Assembly (NCBI RefSeq): GCF_965214215.1
Contig: NZ_CBDCBD010000003.1
Coordinates: forward strand, 992,001 to 1,056,000
Source: Poriferisodalis sp965214215
Lineage (GTDB): Bacteria > Actinomycetota > Acidimicrobiia > Acidimicrobiales > Poriferisodalaceae
Direction: 5' to 3'
DNA: 64,000 nucleotides
Position numbers and translations under genes: made by a program
The notes under the pieces: generated by a model
Seen by the model: only the letters and a program-made list of their open reading frames with translations
The model's database searches: none
What the model was told of the DNA's origin: nothing
In this document: in pieces, positions 16,713 to 24,991 of the stretch
How the letters are laid out: the number at the start of each line of letters is the position of its first letter
Position numbering within the stretch: position 1 is the first letter of the stretch

Positions 16713-17717
16713 ATGTGTGAGGCAGACTGCCGAATGCGTGTCCGTAGCATCGGTCGAATTGGGAGGTTGTTGGCAGTGCTGTCGCTATTGGCCCCTCTGG
16801 CGTGTTCGGGCAAGCCAGATTCAACGTTCCCCGGATCGGCCATTGCGTATGCAGCATCGCCTGCTACGGCAGATGGACGTGAGGCAGGGGGCCCGGCAGA
16901 GAAGCACAACGGTGATGCTGACATTCAGATGCCGCAGATTTCGGAGCCTTCGAGGGCGTCAGCCCCAACGCAGCCCGAGCCGCCGGGGCAGTGGCCTCGG
17001 TTTGTGGAAGGCGTGGCGCCTTCGTGGCCGTTTGTTGGCGTGGTGCAGTTGTGGGCGCATTCGAGCGGTATCCCGTCGGGTGATGCGGATGTGGTGTGGT
17101 GGCTGCGGTACTGGCCGTGGGGGTCCGATGCTCAGACGTCGCGCCAGGTTCCGTTGCCGGGGCTGGCGGTGGGGTGTTCTGGCGGGGTGGGGATGGTGTC
17201 TCACGGCGAAGGCGGCATCGAGGTGGGCGGCGCGCTCGGGATCGAGTCCGGGTCGTATCTGGTTCGTTGGGGCGAGCCGGCGCGGCGTCTGGAGGGGCCA
17301 TCGGAGGCTCTGGCTACTGAGATCGGTACTCGTCATTCGACGTTGGAGGCCGGCGCGGCAGGCGATGTCGTGTGGCTGGCGGTCGATGACCGGCTTACGT
17401 CGTATGCCATGCGGGAACCACCTCGTGCGCAAGGCGACTGGTGGCGCATACAGGCTCGGCGCGACGGGGCGCTGTTGGTGATGACGGTGCATCCGGCCAA
17501 TCACGAGTGTTTCTCGGGTGTGACGTGGCTGGTTGACGGTGCCTCGGGTGAGGTGGTGGCGTGCGGCGCGAACACATGGGCAACTCGGTTCGTCGCTCCT
17601 GACAGCGCCGCGCGGGGCGCTCCGGTGCTGCCCGAACCCGATGAGGTGGGTACGTATCTCGACTGCGGGCCCCGGCTGGACCTGGCGCTAGTTCCGCTTC
17701 GGCGCTGGACCGGCTGA
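16713..17717 (+). CDS. Secreted protein of unknown function, paralogue B
   Basis: A 334-residue protein. Its N-terminal signal (RLLAVLSLLAPLACSG) ends in a lipobox-like PLAC; Pro at -3 is atypical, so lipoprotein or ordinary secretion are both possible. A Pro/Glu/Ala-rich linker leads to a domain paralogous to the preceding gene: APSWPFVGVVQLW near 103, and CFSGVTWLVDGASGEVVACG towards the end. ATG 16713 has GGAG 6 nt upstream. From about 16.9 kb base composition returns to the GC-rich norm, so the two paralogues have different composition and perhaps different histories. Function unknown. Confidence 0.6.
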   Translation: MCEADCRMRVRSIGRIGRLLAVLSLLAPLACSGKPDSTFPGSAIAYAASPATADGREAGGPAEKHNGDADIQMPQISEPSRASAPTQPEPPGQWPRFVEGVAPSWPFVGVVQLWAHSSGIPSGDADVVWWLRYWPWGSDAQTSRQVPLPGLAVGCSGGVGMVSHGEGGIEVGGALGIESGSYLVRWGEPARRLEGPSEALATEIGTRHSTLEAGAAGDVVWLAVDDRLTSYAMREPPRAQGDWWRIQARRDGALLVMTVHPANHECFSGVTWLVDGASGEVVACGANTWATRFVAPDSAARGAPVLPEPDEVGTYLDCGPRLDLALVPLRRWTG

Positions 17718-17768
17718 CCAGCGACACGACGTGAAGCGTGCAGGGCCGGGAGTCTGGTCTGGACTGTT

Positions 17769-18260
17769 TCATGGTGTGGTGCCGTGGGCGGTGAGTTGTG
17801 CGACGACGACGAGTGCGGTGCCTGCGGTGAGTGCGGGCGCCCAGGCGATGGCGGCGGTAGGGCCATGGCGGGTGCGGGCGGTGACGGCTTGTGGGAGTGC
17901 GAGCGTGGTGCCGGCGAGCAGTGCCCACCAGGGCCATTGGGGTCCCCACCATGCGGTGAGGATGCTGGCGGCGTTGACGAGGCGGATGTCGCCGTAGCCG
18001 ATCGCGTCGGGTTTGGTGCGGTACAGCACTTCGCCGGCGGCGAGCACCGGCACGACCCCGGCGGCGACGAGAAGCATGTGACTCGGCTGGTCGTACGCGA
18101 CCGCGGCAGCAGTGAGCAGTGCCGAGACGGCCAGTGCAGCGGCCCAGCAGAATGGTCGTGAGATGGTCCGATGCCGCAGGTCGGTGACGCTGGCGTGGAC
18201 GCCGAGCAGCACCCAGACGCCGACGGCGGCCCACACTGCTGCGGTGCCGATCGAGTGCAT
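17769..18260 (-). CDS. Prepilin peptidase-like (A24) membrane protein
   Basis: A 163-residue polytopic membrane protein. It has the two aspartates of A24 prepilin peptidases in context: SVTDLRHRTISR near residue 26 and GYGDIRLVN near 90. This matches the short, methylase-lacking type found with Tad/Flp or type IV pilin genes. The enzyme would cleave class III signal peptides at the inner face of the membrane. ATG 18260 is chosen because the longer frame upstream is Arg/Pro-rich and runs into the divergent gene, whose ATG shares the same CATG (18258-18261). Confidence 0.7.
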   Translation of the reverse strand: MHSIGTAAVWAAVGVWVLLGVHASVTDLRHRTISRPFCWAAALAVSALLTAAAVAYDQPSHMLLVAAGVVPVLAAGEVLYRTKPDAIGYGDIRLVNAASILTAWWGPQWPWWALLAGTTLALPQAVTARTRHGPTAAIAWAPALTAGTALVVVAQLTAHGTTP

Positions 18261-18750
18261 GTCGGCCACGGGACCGCTACCGCCGGCTTGTCGGCAGAGG
18301 CGGCGCCGCGACGGCGGACGCGGGCGCTCCAGCGGGGGGACTGCTTCGCTGAGCTGGCTGCTGGTGACTGCTGCGGTGGGGGCGATCTGCGCCACTGCGA
18401 TCGTGGTGGTGCAGACCCAGGTGCGTGACGTGGCGGTCGACGCGGGCAGCTACAGCGCCCGTTTCCGCGCTGCGGTGATCGCGGCCGATTCTGTGACCCG
18501 CGAGTGGCGCGCCCAGGCGCCCGCGGACCGCTTCGACGCCGATCAGGCGAACCGTCGCTACTCCGAACGATGCGCCCGCATCGGGATCACGTTCGCTGAC
18601 ACCGAGGCGCGGCCGCACTGGAAGCACGGCGTGCTCGCCGCCGAAGGCGGCTGGTTCGAAGTGCACAAGCTGCCAGTGTGCAGCCTGCAAGACATCCGCG
18701 GCGAACGAGAACGGTTCCGCCCCTTCGGGACCGAACCGTCCCAACCCTGA
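18259..18750 (+). CDS. Single-pass membrane protein, possibly pilin-like
   Basis: A 163-residue protein: a basic N-terminus, one hydrophobic segment at about 32-50 (LSWLLVTAAVGAICATAIVVV), then an extracytoplasmic domain with two Cys. The order basic stretch, Gly-Gly, hydrophobic helix recalls TadE/pilin-type class III signals, and the divergent neighbour is a prepilin peptidase, but the usual Glu at +5 is absent. It could be a minor pseudopilin or an unrelated anchored protein. The start ATG at 18259 overlaps the divergent ATG. The frame is open further upstream, but that would run through the peptidase gene. Confidence 0.5.
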   Translation: MSATGPLPPACRQRRRRDGGRGRSSGGTASLSWLLVTAAVGAICATAIVVVQTQVRDVAVDAGSYSARFRAAVIAADSVTREWRAQAPADRFDADQANRRYSERCARIGITFADTEARPHWKHGVLAAEGGWFEVHKLPVCSLQDIRGERERFRPFGTEPSQP

Positions 18751-18758
18751 CGCAGCGG

Positions 18759-18831
18759 TAGGCCGCCCGGGACTCGAACCCGGCGCCTTGGGATTAAAAG
18801 TCCCCTGCTCTACCTGATGAGCTAGCGGCCC
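18759..18831 (-). tRNA. tRNA-Lys (anticodon TTT)
   Basis: Read on the minus strand: acceptor stem GGGCCGC/GCGGCCT (one G-U), D-arm GCTC..GAGC, anticodon loop CTTTTAA with anticodon TTT, and T-arm CCGGG-TTCGAGT-CCCGG. The structure is 73 nt without an encoded CCA. The outermost anticodon-stem pair (G27-A43) is mismatched. It lies between two plus-strand genes, so it has its own promoter from about 18850. Confidence 0.95.
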
Positions 18832-18911
18832 GCAGTCCACGATCGCCGATCCGGCGCTCCGGCACTCGTCTCGAGGCTACTGGCGGGGGTTCTCGCTCTA
18901 GCCTGACGACG

Positions 18912-19121
18912 GTGTCCCCCGAATCCGGGCCCGAAGAGCCGCCTTCGCCCGATGGGTTGCGTGCTGGGCCGCCCCAGTCGGAACTGCACCCCGAACTGCT
19001 CGGCGACGACGAACTCGACGCCATCGAGGACGATCTGGAACGGGCGGAGCGAACCCTGGGCCTGCTGGCGGACGATGACATCGATCCCGCAGTCGCCACG
19101 GATTGGCTCACCGAGTCCTGA
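18912..19121 (+). CDS. Small acidic hypothetical protein
   Basis: A 69-residue acidic protein starting with GTG 18912. Its first 25 residues are Pro/Gly-rich and disordered; the rest is a predicted helix, LDAIEDDLERAERTLGLL, then DPAVATDWL. The helix resembles the C-terminal part of small DksA/TraR-like actinobacterial proteins, but there is no zinc finger. Unknown function; the codon-position GC pattern looks coding. Confidence 0.45.
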   Translation: MSPESGPEEPPSPDGLRAGPPQSELHPELLGDDELDAIEDDLERAERTLGLLADDDIDPAVATDWLTES

Positions 19122-19157
19122 ACGTCACTCCGCGTGCGCCTGTGCGGCTTGGGCCAG

Positions 19158-19862
19158 CTACTCGATCATGAGGTCGATGTCGGATGAAACCAATTCGACC
19201 CGGTTGCGGGGCTCCAGCTGATCCCAGCTCCACGTCGCGTCAGCCGCAGCCCCGTCGAGCCAGAACCAGCGGCCTGCCAGGTTCGGCACCCGATCGTCGC
19301 CGAGGCCCACTCGTGCGTCGATCGTCTTGAGCACACCTGCGTGACCCACCAGCAGAACACGTCCGCACACAGAAAGATGACGCTGCAATGCCGGCAGCAG
19401 CCGCCGGGCGATGCTGTCGGAAGACTCGAATCCGGGCGGCCATCGCCTGGCGGCGACATCGCCAGGCCAACCCTCGTCGATCTCCGCTCGAGTGAGGCCT
19501 TCCCAAGGCCCCGCGCTGCGCTCGCGCAGTGCGTCGTCGGCCACGACCTCGCTGACGCCCAGCTGCTTCGCGATGATCTCCGCAGTCCGGCGCGCACGTT
19601 GCAGGTCGCTCGCCACGATGAGGTCGAATGCGGGCAGGTCGAATGCATGCCGACCGGTATGCAGGTCGCGTCCGTGCATCACCGGCGTTCGCCAGCTGTC
19701 GTCCGCCTCAGCGAGCGTTGCCGCCAGGGCATCGGCGGCAATCTCGGCTTGCCGTTCACCGAGACTGGTCAATGCAGGATCGGCCTGTCCTTGCCAGCGG
19801 CCGCGCAGATTCCATTCGGATTGGCCGTGTCGCACCGCCAGCAACTCTGAATGCTGTGTCAC
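19158..19862 (-). CDS. Histidine phosphatase (phosphoglycerate mutase-like)
   Basis: A 234-residue cytoplasmic phosphatase of the histidine phosphatase superfamily. The catalytic RHGQSEWN is at about 10-17, ASDLQRARRTAE near 95 holds the second Arg, the acid/base Glu is in LRERSAGPWEGL near 122, and the second His is in VLLVGHAGVLK near 183. GTG 19862 (VTQHSELLAVRHG) is preferred because the longer frame encodes unrelated sequence. Substrate unknown. A gpm-type gene also lies close to mshA in mycobacteria, so the neighbourhood is conserved. Confidence 0.85.
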   Translation of the reverse strand: MTQHSELLAVRHGQSEWNLRGRWQGQADPALTSLGERQAEIAADALAATLAEADDSWRTPVMHGRDLHTGRHAFDLPAFDLIVASDLQRARRTAEIIAKQLGVSEVVADDALRERSAGPWEGLTRAEIDEGWPGDVAARRWPPGFESSDSIARRLLPALQRHLSVCGRVLLVGHAGVLKTIDARVGLGDDRVPNLAGRWFWLDGAAADATWSWDQLEPRNRVELVSSDIDLMIE

Positions 19863-20027
19863 GGCGCCTGACCGTAGCGGGCCGTCACTGAGGCTGAGCC
19901 GAATGGCGAAGCCGTGGCCCGCGCGGCCCGTGAGCGCAGCGAACAAGAGCGGGAAGCAGCAGGTGACGCGACGGGAGGGTCATTGGGGCAGCGATGCCTC
20001 CGAGATGTGATCGGTAGCCTCACGGCG

Positions 20028-20270
20028 ATGCCGACGGTGACGATCCGCTTGTTCGCGGGGGCGCGCGAAGCGGCTGGCGTCGGCAGCATCCAGACAGAGG
20101 CGTCGTCGGTCGCCGAGGCACTGGACTGGGCAAAGGCGACGTTTGGTGATGGCTTCATCGCCGTGCTGGCGGCCAGCCGAGTCTGGCTGAACGGCGAACC
20201 GGCGCTCGAAGGGGAACAGCTCAACGCTGGAGACGAGATCGCCGTCCTTCCGCCGGTATCAGGCGGCTGA
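20028..20270 (+). CDS. moaD: MoaD/ThiS-family sulfur carrier protein
   Basis: An 80-residue ubiquitin-fold sulfur carrier ending in the diagnostic Gly-Gly (AVLPPVSGG), which is adenylated and thiocarboxylated by a MoeB-type enzyme. It begins MPTVTIRLFAGAREAAG with ATG 20028 and has the LNGEPAL turn near 57. MoaD, the small subunit of molybdopterin synthase, is the best match from RLFAGAREAAG. No other molybdopterin gene is in the window, so another sulfur-transfer role is possible. Confidence 0.82.
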   Translation: MPTVTIRLFAGAREAAGVGSIQTEASSVAEALDWAKATFGDGFIAVLAASRVWLNGEPALEGEQLNAGDEIAVLPPVSGG

Positions 20271-20284
20271 GCGGCGGCGGCACG

Positions 20285-21283
20285 GTGGCAGCGTCGCCGG
20301 GTCTCAGACCGGCGTCACACCCCGCAGCAGCGCTGTGGCTTGGGCCAGCGGTCGCATTGGGTGATGCCACCATCAGTGCGGGGTTGATCTGGTTCGGGGT
20401 GCTGATCGGTGCGCTGTGGGCGGGCGCCATGACATTCGGGCTCACCATGACGGCGATCGCCATGGTGGGAGCTTGGCAAGCCGCAAGCGTTCGCAGCAGC
20501 ACCAAAGTGCCACGTTCCTCGCCGGGCGCTGGCGGGCCTTCCGCAGCGCCGACGCCGCACCCGAGTTACCGCCTGCCGGCGGCCGCGTTGGCCGGCGCAG
20601 TCGGGTTCGCGGGCGTCCTCGACACCCGCTTGGCAGGCGCCGTGCTCGGCGCAGCCGTTGTGGCCAGCTTCATCGTGGCCGGTGTCTTGAGGCCCGGCCG
20701 CTCCGGCACCAACACACCGTCCGCAGATCGCTCGTCTCCGCCGCCATTCCTAGCCCGTGCGGGACTGCTGGTTCGCACGTGGATGCAGGTCGGCGTCACC
20801 GCTGCGTGTGCGGCGGCGGTCGCCCGCTACTCGCTCGGCGCGGCACTCGTACTGGTGAGCGCGGCTGCGATCTACGACGCTGGCAATCACCTCAGCGCGG
20901 CGGGTCGGCCGCCGAGTGTGCGGGGCCCCCTGGTCGGGGTGGTCGCAGCCGGGATCGTGATCTTCGCGCTGACCGGTTTGAGCGTGCCGCCCTTCGCACC
21001 TACCGATGTCATCAGGTTTGGGCTGCTCGCTGCGGTGACGCTGCCGCTCGGCCCTGCCGCTGCCCGAACGAACACCGCGATCGCCGCACGACCCCGGGAG
21101 CGACTGCGGGATGAGGCCGATGCTGCGAGCCGATCAGCCGTCGGCCGCAGCGAGTCACGGCTCGCCGGCGGGGCCCATCGAGCGCGCCAGCGCCTGAGTG
21201 GAGAATGGGCCGTGCGCAGGATCGACTCGCTCAGCGTCACGGCGCTGGCGTGGATGTGGGGCTTGGGTCTGCTCAATGTCTGA
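20285..21283 (+). CDS. Multi-pass membrane protein of unknown function
   Basis: A 332-residue protein with about seven hydrophobic segments (for example 30-65, 95-135, 165-200, 215-240), a charged linker near 70-90 and an Arg-rich tail. The central ARYSLGAALVLVSAAAIYDAGNHL has the feel of phosphatidate cytidylyltransferase-like proteins, but the CdsA signature is not evident, so no function is assigned. It starts 15 bp after moaD and is probably co-transcribed with it. Confidence 0.6.
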   Translation: MAASPGLRPASHPAAALWLGPAVALGDATISAGLIWFGVLIGALWAGAMTFGLTMTAIAMVGAWQAASVRSSTKVPRSSPGAGGPSAAPTPHPSYRLPAAALAGAVGFAGVLDTRLAGAVLGAAVVASFIVAGVLRPGRSGTNTPSADRSSPPPFLARAGLLVRTWMQVGVTAACAAAVARYSLGAALVLVSAAAIYDAGNHLSAAGRPPSVRGPLVGVVAAGIVIFALTGLSVPPFAPTDVIRFGLLAAVTLPLGPAAARTNTAIAARPRERLRDEADAASRSAVGRSESRLAGGAHRARQRLSGEWAVRRIDSLSVTALAWMWGLGLLNV

Positions 21284-21311
21284 TCGCTGCGCCTGGTCTG
21301 ATCGCTGCGCC
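21278..21311. repeat. Short direct duplication, 16-bp units at 18-bp period
   Basis: GTCTGATCGCTGCGCC occurs at 21278-21293 and again at 21296-21311. The first copy contains the stop codon of the preceding membrane protein. It resembles the small tandem duplications in the nuo operon. The rest of the gap to 21403 shows no other feature. Confidence 0.8.
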
Positions 21312-21403
21312 CCAGCGGCACCGGCGTGGTCGCGACGCCGCGCTGGCGTGGTTCGGCTCGCTGAGATCGTGCATCTGCGGCGATCTGCGTAGCGTTATCG
21401 GCC

Positions 21404-22675
21404 GTGGCCGCCGATGCTCCTGATCTTCAGATGCCGGGCGAACCTGGTCGCGTCGCGAGAGTCGCGGTGCTGTGCATGCACACCTCGCCGCTCCACCAGC
21501 CAGGCAGCGGCGACGGCGGCGGCTTGAACGTGTACGTGCGTGAGCTCACCGCCGCGCTGGCCCATCTTGGCGTCGATTGCGACATCTACACCCGTCGCAC
21601 CGATCCGTCGCAACCGGACCACATCGAAGTCGAGTCGGGGCTGAGCGTCACCCACGTCGACGCCGGTGCGCCATCGCTCGACAAGGACGACCTGCTCGCG
21701 GTCGTCGCAGCGTTTGCTGATCGGGTCGGCGAGCACCTCGCTCGACGGCCAGTCGACGCAATCCACGCTCACTACTGGTTGAGCGGCTTGGCCGGACATG
21801 TGCTGAAGCACCGCCTCGATGTCCCGCTGGCCGTCACCTTTCACACGCTGGGCCGCGTCAAGGCGAGCACCGGCGATGCCGAGCCGCGCCACCGCGGCGA
21901 GGCCGAGCAGCGTGTCATCGATTGCGCGGACGCCGTGTTCACCTCGGGAGACGCGGAGGCGGGCCAGCTCAGATCGCTGTACGACGTACCGCCACAACGA
22001 GTTCACGTGCTGACACCCGGCGTGGACCGGGCCATGTTCGCGCCAGGCCAGCGACACGCCGCGCGCGCGGCAATCGGGCTGCCGCCCGGACCGGTGCTGC
22101 TGTTCGTCGGACGGTTGCAGCCGCTCAAGGGCGCCGAATTGGCGATCGAGACCCTCGCCGCCACGAGAGCCGGGGGCTCAGCGGGCGCTAACGCGCAGCT
22201 CGTCATCGTGGGCGGGCCCAGCGGTCCCCAAGGTCACGACACGCTCGCCCGGTTGGAGGACATGGCCGACGATCTGGCGGTCTCGGACTGTGTGCGCTTC
22301 GTCGATCCTCTCCCGCACCACCTGTTGTCGACCTATTACCGGGCCGCTGATGTGTGCCTGGTGCCGAGCCGATCCGAGTCGTTCGGCCTGGTCGCCCTGG
22401 AGGCCGCGGCGTGCGGGACACCGGTCGTCGCGTCAGATGTCGGGGGTTTGCGCGACAACGTTGTCGAGGGACGCACCGGCTACCTCATCGCTGGCCGAAG
22501 CGGCGAGGCGTATGCCCGTCGCGTCATAGACATCCTCACCGATCCGCTGCTGGCGTTGCGCCTCGGCGACGCTGGCTCTCGCCGCGCCGAGCGCTATAGC
22601 TGGCGTGCGAGCGCGGCAGCAGCACTGGACGTGCTCGACGCCGCGTGCCGACGAGAGCTTGTCGCTTGCCTGTGA
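21404..22675 (+). CDS. mshA: MshA-like GT4 glycosyltransferase
   Basis: A 423-residue retaining GT-B glycosyltransferase. MshA joins UDP-GlcNAc and inositol-3-phosphate in the first step of mycothiol synthesis. The N-terminus carries the MshA-type loop MHTSPLHQPGSGDGGGLNVY near 25-44, and the C-terminal lobe has LFVGRLQPLKG near 230 and the GT4 EX7E motif in SRSESFGLVALEAAACGTPV. It is followed by a YbjN-domain gene exactly as mshA is in mycobacteria. GTG 21404 and ATG 21431 are both possible starts. A related sucrose- or trehalose-type GT4 is the main alternative, since no other msh gene is visible. Confidence 0.78.
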   Translation: MAADAPDLQMPGEPGRVARVAVLCMHTSPLHQPGSGDGGGLNVYVRELTAALAHLGVDCDIYTRRTDPSQPDHIEVESGLSVTHVDAGAPSLDKDDLLAVVAAFADRVGEHLARRPVDAIHAHYWLSGLAGHVLKHRLDVPLAVTFHTLGRVKASTGDAEPRHRGEAEQRVIDCADAVFTSGDAEAGQLRSLYDVPPQRVHVLTPGVDRAMFAPGQRHAARAAIGLPPGPVLLFVGRLQPLKGAELAIETLAATRAGGSAGANAQLVIVGGPSGPQGHDTLARLEDMADDLAVSDCVRFVDPLPHHLLSTYYRAADVCLVPSRSESFGLVALEAAACGTPVVASDVGGLRDNVVEGRTGYLIAGRSGEAYARRVIDILTDPLLALRLGDAGSRRAERYSWRASAAAALDVLDAACRRELVACL

Positions 22676-22694
22676 ATCTCGGGCCGGTCGCACC

Positions 22695-23171
22695 ATGACG
22701 CGTCGCCCCGCAACCGCCGCCGAGCTCGACCAGCTCGAGGCCCGCATGGACGACTGGCTGGCCGAATGGGCTCGCTCACAGTCTCAAGGCGTTCCCGAAG
22801 AACGACCGATGCTGCTGGACGTGACCCGTGACTCCGAGGTGCCGCGCCGCTGGTACGTGCGTCTTGCGGGGGAGTCCCGCGATGTCATCGCCATCTGGTT
22901 GACGCTGCGCCAGCGCACCCTGGCCTATGAGTCGTATGTCCTTCCGGCCCCGCAGCTTCGAGCAGATCAGGTTGCCGACTTCGTTCTGCGCCGCAACTAC
23001 TCGCTGGTGGGTGCCCAGTACGGCATCGGTCCCGAGGATGCGCTGTATGTGACGGGAGAATTGCCCACCCACTGCGTTGACGAGGACGAGCTGGACCGGA
23101 TTGTCGGGTCGCTTTGGGCGTACATCGAGCGTGACTTCACGACGCTCGTCCGGCTGGGCTTCCAGAAGTAG
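22695..23171 (+). CDS. YbjN-domain protein
   Basis: A 158-residue cytoplasmic protein of the YbjN / type III secretion chaperone-like fold, matching the gene that directly follows mshA in mycobacteria. Typical elements are RWYVRLAGESRDVIAIWLTL (about 57-76), FVLRRNYSLVGAQYGIG and a C-terminal helix with LDRIVGSLWAYIE. ATG 22695 is 20 nt after the mshA stop, so the two are likely one operon. Molecular role unknown; the conserved pairing suggests a link to mycothiol or cell-envelope glycosylation. Confidence 0.78.
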   Translation: MTRRPATAAELDQLEARMDDWLAEWARSQSQGVPEERPMLLDVTRDSEVPRRWYVRLAGESRDVIAIWLTLRQRTLAYESYVLPAPQLRADQVADFVLRRNYSLVGAQYGIGPEDALYVTGELPTHCVDEDELDRIVGSLWAYIERDFTTLVRLGFQK

Positions 23172-23223
23172 ATGTCGAAAACCATTTGATGTGTTTCATA
23201 GTTTTCTGATTGATTTGGCGCTC

Positions 23224-23287
23224 GCCGGGGCACTCGCCAGCAGGCATGCAGGGAAGTGCTCCACTCACTGACTGCGAGTGCCCCGGC
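23224..23287. repeat. 14-bp perfect inverted repeat between ybjN and proC
   Basis: GCCGGGGCACTCGC (23224-23237) and GCGAGTGCCCCGGC (23274-23287) form a long stem with a 36-nt loop in the 163-bp gap between two same-strand genes. There is no U-run. It may terminate the mshA-ybjN transcript or be an operator or attenuator for proC. Confidence 0.6.
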
Positions 23288-23334
23288 ACCGCCTGCTCAG
23301 CAGGGGTCCCGATGCCGTCCGGTACCGTGACCCC

Positions 23335-24126
23335 ATGGCTGACAGGGTCGATTTGCTGATCGTCGGCGGCGGCAAGATGGGCGAAGCGCTGCTGGGCGGA
23401 TTGCTCGCCGCGGGCCGCAATGCCCAGAGCATCTGCGTCTCAGAACCGATTCCCGCCCGCCGCGATGAGCTCGCAGACCGCTACGGCGTCGCCGTCACCG
23501 ACGAAATCGCCGCCTCGGCGGGTGCCATCCTGGCGACCAAGCCCGACGTGATCCCGACTGTTGTGTCTGCTGTCACCGCGGCCGGCACCGACCGCATCCT
23601 CTCCATTGCCGCAGGTGTCACGCTCGCAACGCTCGGCGGCGCGGCCCGCAGCGGCACTCCCATCGTGCGTGCCATGCCCAACACGCCCGCGCTGGTGTCG
23701 GAAGGGGCGGCGGCCATCTGCGCGAACGAGCACGCCTGTGATGCCGACCTCGACTGGGCCAGCGAGATCCTCGGGTCGGTCGGCAAGGTCGCGCGCGTCT
23801 CTGAGCACCTGATGGACGCGGTAACTGGTTTGTCAGGATCGGGTCCGGCATATGTCTTTGTTGTGGCCGAAGCGATGATCGAAGCGGGCGTCCTCATGGG
23901 TCTGAGCCGTCCCGTGGCCACCGAACTGGCCATCCAGACTCTGCTCGGCTCAGCGACATTGCTGGCCGAGGGGCGTTCGCCTGCCGATCTGCGAGCCGAC
24001 GTGACATCGCCCGGCGGCACCACTGCAGCCGGGCTTCGCGAGCTGGAACGCCACGGTGTGCGCGCTGCATTCGCGGCGGCCATCGAAGCCGCGACCCACC
24101 GATCCGCCGAACTCGGCGCAGCGTGA
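23335..24126 (+). CDS. proC: Pyrroline-5-carboxylate reductase
   Basis: The last enzyme of proline synthesis: it reduces pyrroline-5-carboxylate with NAD(P)H. 263 residues. The Rossmann motif IVGGGKMGEALLGGLL is at about 8-23, MPNTPALV near 113 is typical, and the C-terminal catalytic dimer domain has GLSGSGPAYVFVVAEAM near 163 and TSPGGTTAAGL near 222. ATG 23335 starts MADRVDLL; the frame extends upstream without homology. proC also lies between mshA and hemA in mycobacteria. Confidence 0.95.
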   Translation: MADRVDLLIVGGGKMGEALLGGLLAAGRNAQSICVSEPIPARRDELADRYGVAVTDEIAASAGAILATKPDVIPTVVSAVTAAGTDRILSIAAGVTLATLGGAARSGTPIVRAMPNTPALVSEGAAAICANEHACDADLDWASEILGSVGKVARVSEHLMDAVTGLSGSGPAYVFVVAEAMIEAGVLMGLSRPVATELAIQTLLGSATLLAEGRSPADLRADVTSPGGTTAAGLRELERHGVRAAFAAAIEAATHRSAELGAA

Positions 24127-24157
24127 TCAGAAGAGGGACGAGGGCGGGCGAACAACG

Positions 24158-24982
24158 ATGACGGGCTTCGACACCGTCACCCTCCTGAGTGACCTCGGCA
24201 GCGCGGACGAATCCGTGGGTGTCATGCATTCGATCGTGCGCCAAGCCGCCCCCCACACCGCCGTGATCGACTTGTGCCACGAGATCGACCCGGGTGACTC
24301 GCGCACCGCGGCGCTCATGTTGGTGCGCAGCGTGCCGCACCTCGCGCCTGGGGTGGTGCTTGCTTCACTGGGTCGCCGATTGGACAGACCCGCCATAGCT
24401 GTCTCGGTCGGCGGCGGCCAGTCGATCTTGGTGGGACCAGACAGCGGCGTGCTGGCGGCGGCAACAGCGGCGGTCGGCGGCGCAGACATGGCCATCCGCA
24501 TCGATGTTCCCGGCGGCGACAACCCACCATCGGTGCTCCACCCGGCGCGTGACGTGCTCGCACCTGCGGCCGGTCGCCTTGCGGCCGGTGAGCCGATCGA
24601 GGCGCTGGGCTCACCCGTTGAATCGACGCTGCTGCTGCCCTCTTTGGTTGCGGTGCCGCGCGTCGAAGACGATGGTTCGGTGACCGCGGAAGTGCTGTCG
24701 GTCACGCGCTGGGGCACGATTCAGCTCAACGTCGACCGCGAGACGGTGGCACCGCTCGGCGATCTCCTAGTAGCGGAGTGGACAGCCGTCGCGACCGGTT
24801 CGCACCCGGCCGAAGCGAACGCGCAGTCGGTCCAGGTGGCGCCCACGGGCGCAGCCGGCGCGGTCAGCCTCGCGCTGTCCGATGATCCATTCGGTCTGCT
24901 TGAGTTGACGGTGGCCAGCGGGAGCGCCGCGCACCTGGGCTTCGCCGCAGGCACCGAGATCCGGCTGCGCCCCTCAACATGA
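24158..24982 (+). CDS. SAM hydrolase / hydroxide adenosyltransferase (DUF62 family)
   Basis: A 274-residue member of the SAM hydroxide adenosyltransferase/fluorinase superfamily, which splits SAM to adenosine and methionine. The N-terminus has VTLLSDLGSADESVGVMH (usual LLTDFG..D..VG), VIDLCHEIDPGD near 39 and a GPDSGVL turn near 98 where the family has GPNNG. The C-terminal domain includes VTRWGTIQLNV, the usual D.FGN..TN equivalent. Here the first motif reads SDLGSADE rather than TDFG..D, and the last Asn pair is altered, so activity should be tested. It follows proC by 31 bp. Confidence 0.75.
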   Translation: MTGFDTVTLLSDLGSADESVGVMHSIVRQAAPHTAVIDLCHEIDPGDSRTAALMLVRSVPHLAPGVVLASLGRRLDRPAIAVSVGGGQSILVGPDSGVLAAATAAVGGADMAIRIDVPGGDNPPSVLHPARDVLAPAAGRLAAGEPIEALGSPVESTLLLPSLVAVPRVEDDGSVTAEVLSVTRWGTIQLNVDRETVAPLGDLLVAEWTAVATGSHPAEANAQSVQVAPTGAAGAVSLALSDDPFGLLELTVASGSAAHLGFAAGTEIRLRPST

Positions 24983-24991
24983 GACGGTGAC

